Source: an uncultured Cellvibrio sp. | GTDB lineage: Bacteria; Pseudomonadota; Gammaproteobacteria; Pseudomonadales; Cellvibrionaceae | Direction: 5' to 3' | Assembly (NCBI GenBank): GCA_946481735.1 | Contig: CAMLOU010000054.1 | Location: forward strand, 1-25,229 | Length of the DNA stretch: 25,229 nt | Shown: positions 7,981 to 14,459 of the stretch, piece by piece | Layout: every line of letters begins with the position of its first letter | Numbering within the stretch: position 1 is the first letter of the stretch | The notes under the pieces: generated by a model | The model's database searches: none | Told to the model about the DNA's origin: nothing | What the model saw: the letters and a program-made list of their open reading frames with translations, nothing else | Translations under genes and position numbers: made by a program

Positions 7981-9351
7981 TCAGCGTCGTTCGGCAACCA
8001 ATTGATGGGGCAAGACCTGGTGCTGATCGCAACGATCATTTTCGCCTTCGTGAAATTCCGAGGGCGTAGCGACGCGTGCAAGGGGTTTGTTGCATATCTG
8101 TCCGCGATGGTCAGTGCCGTTGCAGCGGGGCGTCTGGTAATGGGCGAGCCAGGCGGCGTAGAGCGTTTCCGTCACACCACACTTGGCAGCAACGTAAGCC
8201 TGGGGATTGTCGAGGTAACGGCTCATGTCATCCAGGGGGATCGCGATATTGCCGGCGCCCGGATGAAAGGCCACAAAGTTGATACCCGCACGGGCCAGCC
8301 GGGCGAGCAGTTGATCGCTGCCATTATTCAGCAGCGCCTGGTTTTCGCGCCGCAGGTGGGCAATTTCATCGCGCAGGTTCTTCTCTTGCTCGTGGCGGTA
8401 GAAGAGTTCTACCTCGCGCATATCGAGTTTTTCCTGCAGCTCTGCGGTTACGGTTTTAAGCCGGGTTTCCATCTCCAGCGCAAAATGGTCCTGCAAGGCC
8501 TGGATCTGGCTGTTTTCATCCATCTGCGCCGCTTTCAGTTTATGGCTGAAATACTCGCGCACCCCATCCAGTTTTTGCAGTTGTACATCCAGGTCTTCCT
8601 TGAGTGTTCGATTGCGCTCATCCAGCTCCTGCCGGGATTTTTTTAATTCCAGTAATTCCTGCTGATAGGACTGCAAACGCTTTTGGTGCTCTTGCTGGAT
8701 ACCCTGGATTTTGAGTTTCTGCTGGTTCTCAAGGGTGGCAATACGTAAACGTTGCTCTTTGATTACATGGGCAAGCCGGTCGCGCAATTCCTGGGAATAA
8801 TGCTGATGCAGTTTCTGCTGGATTTTTTCCTGGATTTTCTGCTCGCGCCGCTGTTCTTGCGCGCGCTGTTCTGCTTCAAGGGCGGCGGCCTTGTCAGCGG
8901 CAGCGGTTTTAAAAATTAAGCCGAGGCGATTACTTTTGACGGCTTTGCGCATCAGCACAAAGCTGTTGCAGCCAGGCTGCATTTGCGGGTCCCACAGATT
9001 CTTGCGTTGCCACTCAATAGGACACTGGCTGAAACAGGCCAGGCGTATGGTTCCCGCACCCAGGTCGGGGCCGCGCGCGGCAGCCTCGGCCAATTGTTGC
9101 AGGGGCACATTCCAGCGGCGGTCGATCATCCCCTTGACATCAAATTCGAGTACGAAGAACACCGCAGCAGTAATGCACAACCGGGAATTAATCCGTACGT
9201 AAACAGCCTTGGCCATCCGGCCTGCGTAGTCGGGCACCGGAATAAAGCCATCGAGAATCGCTTCAAACTCCGAGTAAAGCATTTCACGAGATATCTGATC
9301 GCCGTCGAACAGGAATACTGCTTCCAACTGTTCCGAGGATTGGGTTTGCAT
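7981..9351 (-). CDS. Long coiled-coil protein with C-terminal Cys/His cluster, function unknown
   Basis: A 456-residue protein. Residues 1-148 form a compact N-terminal domain containing the sequence RRWNVPLQQLAEAAARGPDLGAG. Residues about 150-345 are a continuous Gln/Glu/Lys/Arg-rich coiled coil. Residues 346-445 form a C-terminal domain ending in a possible zinc site (Cys410, Cys420, Cys441, His444). I recall relatives in Pseudomonas annotated as 'chromosome partitioning protein ParA', but there is no Walker motif here, so the ParA label would be wrong. No signal peptide or membrane segment is seen, so it is probably cytoplasmic and structural. GGA sits 8 bases before the ATG. It is the upstream partner of the PLP enzyme gene. 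Confidence 0.85.
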   Translation of the reverse strand: MQTQSSEQLEAVFLFDGDQISREMLYSEFEAILDGFIPVPDYAGRMAKAVYVRINSRLCITAAVFFVLEFDVKGMIDRRWNVPLQQLAEAAARGPDLGAGTIRLACFSQCPIEWQRKNLWDPQMQPGCNSFVLMRKAVKSNRLGLIFKTAAADKAAALEAEQRAQEQRREQKIQEKIQQKLHQHYSQELRDRLAHVIKEQRLRIATLENQQKLKIQGIQQEHQKRLQSYQQELLELKKSRQELDERNRTLKEDLDVQLQKLDGVREYFSHKLKAAQMDENSQIQALQDHFALEMETRLKTVTAELQEKLDMREVELFYRHEQEKNLRDEIAHLRRENQALLNNGSDQLLARLARAGINFVAFHPGAGNIAIPLDDMSRYLDNPQAYVAAKCGVTETLYAAWLAHYQTPRCNGTDHRGQICNKPLARVATPSEFHEGENDRCDQHQVLPHQLVAERR

Positions 9352-9384
9352 AAAATCGATCCAGCCTGCGCTGTGAGGGGAGCT

Positions 9385-9505
9385 TTGGATGCTTATCAGT
9401 ATAAGTCAGATATTAAACCCGCGCGGTTGGATGACTCTAACGGAGTCATAATCCGCAAGATTTGCGACTTGACCGACGAAATTATGGTGTGCAGGTCGGG
9501 TTTTT
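9385..9505 (+). ncRNA. Candidate structured small RNA (hairpin cluster with terminator)
   Basis: A gene-free stretch that is unusually rich in perfect inverted repeats. In order: a possible promoter TTGGAT (9385-9390), 18-base spacer, GATATT (9409-9414); a hairpin with 7-bp arms ATGACTC/GAGTCAT around TAACG (9431-9449); a hairpin CGCAA-GAT-TTGCG (9454-9466); and ACTTGACC pairing with GGTCGGGT (9467-9501, two G-U pairs, 19-base loop) running into a T5 tract. AAACCCG (9415-9421) can also pair with CGGGTTT (9497-9503), closing the whole unit like a multi-branched RNA. It is not a recognisable tRNA: no T-arm consensus is present. The opposite strand is the leader of the coiled-coil gene, so the structure could act there instead. 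Confidence 0.3.
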
Positions 9506-9629
9506 GCTGTGAACCGCTCAGCAGTTTATCAGCTTCGCTTATAGATGAAGGTTTAACGGAACAGGATCAGGGAGGGAGAACGGCGGGGGGAAACGGGCGA
9601 GCGCGCAGCACCAGGCTGCTTCACTCGCA

Positions 9630-9713
9630 TCAGATATCAGAGTAGTCCTCTGTTATCTCATCGTCGCTTTCGTCATAAATGACATCCAGCAGATCTTCGA
9701 TATAGTCTTGCAT
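9630..9713 (-). CDS. Possible 27-residue acidic small protein
   Basis: A short frame from ATG 9713 to TGA 9630 encoding 27 residues that begin MQDYIEDLLDVIYDE and end in YSDI. It has 12 Asp/Glu, three Tyr and no Lys or Arg, so it is strongly acidic. The support is an excellent ribosome binding site, AGGAG with 7 bases to the ATG, and the isolated position in a stretch with no other gene. I recognise no family. It lies about 280 bases upstream of the coiled-coil gene on the same strand and could be a leader peptide, a free small protein or a chance frame. Confidence 0.4.
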   Translation of the reverse strand: MQDYIEDLLDVIYDESDDEITEDYSDI

Positions 9714-9924
9714 GGTAATGCTCCTTGGTTAACGTTCACGGGTTGCACTTCTTGCAGCCAGTGGTCATGTGACAATTCAGAAGCTAAAGGATTCCTTTCC
9801 AAAAATCTACTCCAGTGATCCCAGATTAATGGCCGATCATGACAATTCCATGTATGTGTGGATTATTTGGCCGCCAAAATGGCCAAAACGGGAAGCAATG
9901 AAGAAAAACTGGCGGGATAAAGCA

Positions 9925-9950
9925 AAAAGCCTCGCGAAGGCGAGGCTTTT
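9925..9950 (-). terminator. Rho-independent terminator after tRNA-Asp
   Basis: A perfect 11-bp stem with a GAAG tetraloop on the plus strand: arms AAAAGCCTCGC and GCGAGGCTTTT. It is GC-rich at the apex and flanked by A and T tracts, so it can work in both directions. It sits 11 bases beyond the CCA end of the leftward tRNA-Asp gene and is the natural end of the tRNA-Val-tRNA-Asp transcript. Confidence 0.85.
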
Positions 9951-9961
9951 ATAAAAATTCG

Positions 9962-10038
9962 TGGCGGACCGGACGGGACTCGAACCCGCGACCTCCGGCG
10001 TGACAGGCCGGCATTCTAACCGACTGAACTACCGGTCC
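9962..10038 (-). tRNA. tRNA-Asp (anticodon GUC)
   Basis: A 77-base cloverleaf on the minus strand. The acceptor arm pairs GGACCGG with CCGGTCC, followed by G and an encoded CCA. The anticodon loop CCTGTCA sits between GCCGG-type arms with GTC as anticodon, which reads Asp codons. The T-arm carries GGTTCGAGTCC. It is closely similar to E. coli tRNA-Asp. It lies 35 bases downstream of tRNA-Val on the same strand and is followed by a strong terminator. Confidence 0.97.
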
Positions 10039-10073
10039 GCAGAAAAAACACTTTTTACCTTGTGAGTAATAAG

Positions 10074-10149
10074 TGGTGGGCGGTACAAGACTCGAACTTG
10101 TGACCCATGCCTTGTAAGGGCATTGCTCTACCAACTGAGCTAACCGCCC
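10074..10149 (-). tRNA. tRNA-Val (anticodon UAC)
   Basis: A 76-base cloverleaf on the minus strand. The acceptor arm pairs GGGCGGT with ACCGCCC, followed by A and an encoded CCA. The D-arm has TAGCTCAGTTGGTAGAGC. The anticodon arm ATGCC-CTTACAA-GGCAT has TAC as anticodon, reading Val codons. The T-arm carries AGTTCGAGTCT. It is the first gene of a two-tRNA unit driven by the promoter just upstream. Confidence 0.97.
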
Positions 10150-10165
10150 CCGTTGAGAGGTGCGC

Positions 10166-10193
10166 ATTCTACCGAATTCAGATGCCTTGTCAA
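10166..10193 (-). promoter_or_regulatory. Sigma70 promoter of the tRNA-Val-tRNA-Asp unit
   Basis: Reading leftward, a perfect -35 TTGACA (10193-10188) and a near-perfect -10 TAGAAT (10171-10166) are separated by 16 bases. The -10 box lies 16 bases upstream of the 5' end of tRNA-Val. After the -10 box the sequence begins GCGC, compatible with the GC-rich discriminator of stringently controlled stable-RNA promoters. Confidence 0.85.
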
Positions 10194-10232
10194 ACACTTT
10201 TATACAAACCGCTCCCCTCGTCCACAAGTGGC

Positions 10233-10251
10233 TGATTTGTCTCGCAAATCA
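10233..10251. repeat. Inverted repeat upstream of the histidine kinase gene
   Basis: Perfect 7-base arms TGATTTG and CAAATCA around the 5-base centre TCTCG. It is followed directly by the palindromic CGCTAGCG. It lies in the gap between the divergent tRNA promoter and the histidine kinase gene, where an operator for a dimeric regulator would be expected. No known consensus is recognised. Confidence 0.35.
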
Positions 10252-10362
10252 CGCGCTAGCGGGTTATTTATTCCAGGTCGCAACCAACGTTCATCAGGAT
10301 CAGCTGTCTTCCAATAATGCCCGTCTACAGCACGTTAGTTTTCTTCGGCGTTGCTGAGTAGA

Positions 10363-11952
10363 ATGTGGCACCTTGTCCGCCCAATTCTGCGTGGTGCTAT
10401 GTCCAAGAACTCTCCAACCCTGTTGCCCGGGATTATCGCCTCGTCATTTTTCTGCACTGGCCATTATTTCAGCCGGTCTTTCCTGGCCGGGTGCCTTTTC
10501 AGTGCCCTGCCCGGCGTCGCCCAACAGGCCAGCCCCGCCCCACAAGACAGCGGTTACAGCAATATCCTGTGGCTGGTGATCACCTTGATGTTCCTGTTGC
10601 AAAGTTTGTTGATCATTGGTTTGCAACGCAGCCGCCTCAACAACAAACGCGCCCGTAAAGCACTGAAGGAATCCCAGCGGGAGCTCGAGCACAAGATTGC
10701 CGAGCGCACCGAAAGCCTCCACCAGACCAACAACCGTTTACAGGATGAGATTGCACGGCATGAGGCAACGGTGTTGTTGCTGCGCGAAACCCAGGATTAT
10801 TTGCACAGTATGATCAACTCCATGCCGTCAGTGTTGATCGGGGTTACCCACCAGGGTTATGTCACTCACTGGAATGCATCTGCGGCATTTAATACGGGTA
10901 TCTCTCCCGATGAAGCCCTGCATCATCACCTGAACGAGGTGTATCCCAGCCTCCCGATCAGTGTGGCCACCATTAAAAAAACCATTGAAAGCGGCGTGCC
11001 CCTGGTCAATGAAAATATGCAACAGGGCCAGGGCAGCGAAGCACGCTACACCGACATGACTATTTATCCGTTAATTGCGGCCCAGGGCATTGGTGCGGTG
11101 ATTCGTATTGATGACGTGACCATGCGGGTCAAGCTGGAACACAGGATGATCCAGAATGAAAAGATGTTGTCGCTCGGGGAATTGGCGGCGGGTATTGCCC
11201 ACGAGATCAACAACCCTATCGGGGCGATCCTGCACAGTGTGCAAAATATCTATCGGCGCACCTCACCGGAGTTGGCGTCCAACCATGATGTGTCGAAAAA
11301 CCTGGGCATCAGCGTAGAGCAAGTGCACGAGTATTTGCGCGCACGCAATATCTACAGTTTTCTGGATGACATTAAAGAAGCCGGTGAACGGGCAGCCAAG
11401 ATTGTCACCAACATGCTGGAGTTCTCCCACATCAGTAACCGCAATACTAGTCTGATGGATCTGAAAAGTGTCATTGATCACAGTGTTGAGTTAAGCATTA
11501 GCACGGGTGAATCCAAAGAACGTAAAGTTAAGCCTGCGAAAGTCATCAAGGAGATCAGCAAGGATTTGCCCGGTGTGATGGGTTCGGCTCCTGAAATACA
11601 GCAGGTCATCCTGAATCTGCTACGCAATGCGCGGCAGGCGTTGGCCAGCGACCTGCAAAACAATGCCGAACCACAATTCAAGCCGACCATTACTATTCGC
11701 GCCTACACGGAAGCCTCCTACGTGGTTATTGAGGTGGAAGATAATGGCCCAGGCATGGAAGACAACGTTAAAAACCATATCTTTGAACCCTTCTATACGA
11801 CCAAAGAAGTGGGCAAAGGCACGGGTCTGGGCTTATCGGTTTCCTATTTCATTATCACCGAGCACCACAAGGGCAAGATTGAGGTGGAGTCAACGCCGGG
11901 CAAGGGAACCTGCTTTACGATTCGTTTGCCCTTACCCGATAAAACCGCCTGA
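10363..11952 (+). CDS. Membrane-bound PAS sensor histidine kinase (orphan)
   Basis: A protein of about 529 residues that phosphorylates itself on His and passes the phosphate to a response regulator. Numbered from ATG 10363: a hydrophobic N-terminal segment (about 20-50) and a second membrane helix (about 65-87) bracket a short periplasmic loop. A coiled coil (about 90-140) leads to a PAS-like domain (about 145-255). The H-box GELAAGIAHEINNPIGAIL has phospho-acceptor His280. A stretch of about 35 residues follows before the second DHp helix, then the N-box (VILNLLRNARQAL), DNGPG, FEPFYTTK and the GKGTGLGL lid, so the kinase looks active. ATG 10399 is an alternative start, and a TTG at 10351 is also in frame. 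No response regulator gene is adjacent. The lipoprotein gene follows after 15 bases. Confidence 0.92.
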   Translation: MWHLVRPILRGAMSKNSPTLLPGIIASSFFCTGHYFSRSFLAGCLFSALPGVAQQASPAPQDSGYSNILWLVITLMFLLQSLLIIGLQRSRLNNKRARKALKESQRELEHKIAERTESLHQTNNRLQDEIARHEATVLLLRETQDYLHSMINSMPSVLIGVTHQGYVTHWNASAAFNTGISPDEALHHHLNEVYPSLPISVATIKKTIESGVPLVNENMQQGQGSEARYTDMTIYPLIAAQGIGAVIRIDDVTMRVKLEHRMIQNEKMLSLGELAAGIAHEINNPIGAILHSVQNIYRRTSPELASNHDVSKNLGISVEQVHEYLRARNIYSFLDDIKEAGERAAKIVTNMLEFSHISNRNTSLMDLKSVIDHSVELSISTGESKERKVKPAKVIKEISKDLPGVMGSAPEIQQVILNLLRNARQALASDLQNNAEPQFKPTITIRAYTEASYVVIEVEDNGPGMEDNVKNHIFEPFYTTKEVGKGTGLGLSVSYFIITEHHKGKIEVESTPGKGTCFTIRLPLPDKTA

Positions 11953-11967
11953 CCCGGAAGCATCAGC

Positions 11968-12744
11968 ATGAAAACAATAGAAGTATTCAGCATGAAAACG
12001 ATAACTGCCCATCTCTTATCCCCCCTGATCCTTGCCATCGCCCTGGTCTCCGGTTGCGCACAACAACCTGCCGTAACCCCCACGGAGGACCCGCGTCAGT
12101 TAACCGATCTGGCAACCGATATCCTCACCAAGGCGGTCTACGTCAGCAGCTTATTTAATCAGTGCACGCCTTTGGGGGGCGAGGCTGAGCTTGAAGCCAT
12201 TACGGTGCAACAGGATTGGATTGATAAAAACTGGCCGGCCATTATTGCCGCCGATCACTACTACACCCTGCAATTTGGTTCACAAGCTATCAGTTACAAC
12301 GGCCAGCCTATTTCGTTAGCAGCGGCGTTGTTGGCCTATAACGCTAAAAAACGTGCGACGGATGAATTGAACCTCAAAAAACGGACCCTCACTAACCAGC
12401 AAAAAACCTGTGTGCGACGTATCCAGACCCTGGCACAGCAGGAGATGGACCTGGTTGCGAGCGAGCAGGCGCGTGCAGACCTGCTAGCCCTGCAACAACA
12501 ATATACCGGTGATACCACCCGCGTTGTGCCGGTGCCCAGCCTCGCAGGAGACGTCACCACCGAGCGTGAGAATGGTCGCTCCTATTTTGTGTTATTCGAA
12601 GAATTCAAAAAGGAATGCCCTGAAGGGCAATTTATTGTGCTGCACAACCAATGGCCCCAGGAAGCCTACGCGTCCTATTGCGGCGCAGTCCCTGTCTCGC
12701 TGGTCAGCTGCGAATGGGGCAAATGCACGACGCAACAACCCTGA
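11968..12744 (+). CDS. Putative lipoprotein, function unknown
   Basis: A 258-residue exported protein with a lipoprotein signal: a basic start, a hydrophobic stretch and a lipobox LVSGC with the lipidated Cys at residue 30. The residue after Cys is Ala, which favours the outer membrane under the usual +2 rule. Two in-frame ATGs, 11968 and 11992, each follow a weak purine-rich site; the later one gives a more typical 22-residue signal peptide. The mature part is mostly alpha-helical with a Gln-rich middle and several later Cys residues (in CEWGKC and elsewhere) that could form disulfides. I recognise no family. It lies 15 bases after the histidine kinase gene, so it is probably co-transcribed and could be an accessory of the sensor; that link is inference. 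Confidence 0.8.
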   Translation: MKTIEVFSMKTITAHLLSPLILAIALVSGCAQQPAVTPTEDPRQLTDLATDILTKAVYVSSLFNQCTPLGGEAELEAITVQQDWIDKNWPAIIAADHYYTLQFGSQAISYNGQPISLAAALLAYNAKKRATDELNLKKRTLTNQQKTCVRRIQTLAQQEMDLVASEQARADLLALQQQYTGDTTRVVPVPSLAGDVTTERENGRSYFVLFEEFKKECPEGQFIVLHNQWPQEAYASYCGAVPVSLVSCEWGKCTTQQP

Positions 12745-12891
12745 TGCAACCCTGGCGGCGGCGGGCTTTCCTGACCAATCTGGCGTATCATGGGCGGCAC
12801 TATGCCGCCTTACGCGGCACCTTACCGTTATCATTGTTAGCCGAACATTGTTGACTAAACTATGCTCCACCCTCTCTTATGAATGACCTGC

Positions 12892-13983
12892 ATGACTATT
12901 GATTCTTTCTCGCCCGAAGCCTACGAACAACAACTTGCCGACAAACTCAATCGCTTACAGCAGGATTTTGTTGAATTCTCATTGCCCGCCATCGACGTGT
13001 TTCGCTCGCCGATAAAACATTACCGCATGCGCGCAGAATTCAAGATGTGGCACGAGGGCGAAACGGTCAGCTATGCCATGTTCAAGCCCGGTGAATATCG
13101 CAAGCCTTACCCGATCGAGAGCTTTCCGGTCGGTTCAGAGCAGATTAACCACCTCATGCCGTTATTACTGGCTGCTATCCAGGGTACACCGGTGTTACGA
13201 CAACGCCTGTTCCAGGTGGAGTTCCTGACAACGCTCAGCGGTCAGGCGCTGGTCACGCTCGTTTACCACAAAAAATTGAAAGACGACTGGCGGGAAGCCG
13301 CAACACAACTTCACCAGACGCTTGGCATCGCCATCGTCGGCCGCAGTCGCGGGCAAAAAGAAGTGATTGACCGGGATTATGTAATTGAAACTCTCCAGGT
13401 CAACAATAACATTTTTCACTACCAGCAAGTTGAAGCCAGCTTTACTCAACCCAATGCCAGGGTTTGCGAACATATGCTGGCGTGGGCGGTAAACAAAAGC
13501 CGTCACTTTGGCGGTGATCTGGTGGAGCTGTACTGTGGCAACGGCAATTTCACCTTGCCATTGGCGCAGAATTTTAACCGTGTACTGGCGACGGAAGTGG
13601 CGACCAGCTCAGTCAATTCCGCGCTTTACAATATCAACCTGAACCAGGCCACCAATGTCGCGGTGGCGCGTATGTCGAGTGAGGAATTTTCCCAGGCGTT
13701 AAATAAAGTGCGGGCGTTTTATCGCCTCAAAGATATTGACCTGGACAGCTATCATTTCAGTACAATCTTTGTCGATCCACCGCGCGCGGGTATGGACCCG
13801 CTCACCACCGATATTACCCAGGGCTTCGACAATATTATTTATATTTCCTGCAACCCCGACACGCTGCGGGAAAACCTGCAAACCATCACCAAAACCCACG
13901 ACATCACCGACTTTGCGGTGTTTGATCAATTTCCCTATACCCACCATCTTGAATGTGGTGCCATCCTGCGGCGCAAACAATAA
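12892..13983 (+). CDS. trmA: tRNA (uracil-54-C5)-methyltransferase TrmA
   Basis: This enzyme makes 5-methyluridine at position 54 of the tRNA T-loop using S-adenosylmethionine. It has 363 residues from ATG 12892 (366 from ATG 12883; E. coli TrmA is 366). The N-terminal part has the TrmA-specific HYRMRAEFKMWH. The SAM motif is LYCGNGNFTLPLA, followed by FVDPPRAG. The catalytic nucleophile is the Cys in ISCNP (residue 320) and the general base is the Glu in FPYTHHLE (354). There is no N-terminal TRAM domain or Fe-S cysteine set, which separates it from RlmD and RlmC. It is preceded by a 147-base gap after the lipoprotein gene and ends exactly against the DUF2489 gene. Confidence 0.97.
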   Translation: MTIDSFSPEAYEQQLADKLNRLQQDFVEFSLPAIDVFRSPIKHYRMRAEFKMWHEGETVSYAMFKPGEYRKPYPIESFPVGSEQINHLMPLLLAAIQGTPVLRQRLFQVEFLTTLSGQALVTLVYHKKLKDDWREAATQLHQTLGIAIVGRSRGQKEVIDRDYVIETLQVNNNIFHYQQVEASFTQPNARVCEHMLAWAVNKSRHFGGDLVELYCGNGNFTLPLAQNFNRVLATEVATSSVNSALYNINLNQATNVAVARMSSEEFSQALNKVRAFYRLKDIDLDSYHFSTIFVDPPRAGMDPLTTDITQGFDNIIYISCNPDTLRENLQTITKTHDITDFAVFDQFPYTHHLECGAILRRKQ

Positions 13984-14445
13984 TTAAAATTCGCGCCCTT
14001 TGATGCGCACCGCCGCATCCAGCACAAAGTCGCGGTAACTGGCTTCGTGCTTCATGCGCTGCAAATCAAATTGCATCTGCTCCTTGCGGCTTAATTTTTT
14101 CCAGCCGTCCAGGATAGGGATGTGTTCGGTCAGGCTACGCAATTGATAAAACGCTGAGAACTCTTCGCGCACGTCATCGCCCACACCAAGGCTGTCGAGT
14201 AATACTGAAATACGAATGCTGGCTTCGGTTAATGTTAGATCTTCGGATTGGGAAGCCTGGGCAAGGATTTGAATACTGCGATTGATATGCGCTCGCTGTT
14301 CCCTGATTGCCTGTTCTTTCTCCGCCAGCAAGAGACGCTGCGCCTGGTTTTGTTTGTGCACTTTGTACAACAGTACCCCGGCAATTGCCGCCAGGATGCT
14401 CACAATAATCAAACCGATAACCAACAGGATGATTTCAAGACTCAT
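13984..14445 (-). CDS. DUF2489 family membrane-anchored protein
   Basis: A 153-residue protein with one N-terminal membrane helix (about residues 4-26), a short coiled coil (about 28-60), and a C-terminal domain with DGWKKLSRKEQMQFDLQRMKHEASYRD, which I recognise as DUF2489. Function is unknown; the bulk should face the cytoplasm. ATG 14445 follows an AGAGG site. It is downstream of rmuC by 14 bases, so the two are likely co-transcribed. Its stop codon begins at the base right after the trmA stop codon on the other strand, leaving no room for a separate terminator. Confidence 0.85.
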   Translation of the reverse strand: MSLEIILLVIGLIIVSILAAIAGVLLYKVHKQNQAQRLLLAEKEQAIREQRAHINRSIQILAQASQSEDLTLTEASIRISVLLDSLGVGDDVREEFSAFYQLRSLTEHIPILDGWKKLSRKEQMQFDLQRMKHEASYRDFVLDAAVRIKGREF

Positions 14446-14459
14446 GGGTAAACCTCTTG

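Noticed and set aside
9415..9503. Possible tRNA or tRNA fragment, because a 7-bp closing stem surrounds several arms
   Set aside because: There is no GGTTCGA-type T-arm, no D-arm consensus and no CCA end, and the length is about 89 with the wrong arm order.
9605..9619. GCAGC/GCTGC hairpin just after the 27-residue peptide frame
   Set aside because: The stem is only 5 bp and no T-run follows on either strand, so it is not a convincing terminator.
9736..9768. A 10-residue frame on the minus strand with a C-x-x-C, just upstream of the 27-residue acidic peptide
   Set aside because: No ribosome binding site and far too short to judge. It could be part of a leader, but nothing supports it.
9769..9954. 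A 61-codon GTG-started frame on the plus strand (Trp/Lys/Pro-rich product)
   Set aside because: It has no ribosome binding site, and its last ten or so codons are simply the tRNA terminator hairpin. I see no family resemblance.
9962..10149. tRNA genes as integration sites for a mobile element
   Set aside because: No integrase gene and no duplicated tRNA 3' end are seen in the window.
12509..12886. A 125-codon plus-strand frame overlapping the lipoprotein gene and the gap before trmA
   Set aside because: It mostly shadows the lipoprotein gene in another frame and has no start signal. The part in the gap shows no protein-like pattern.
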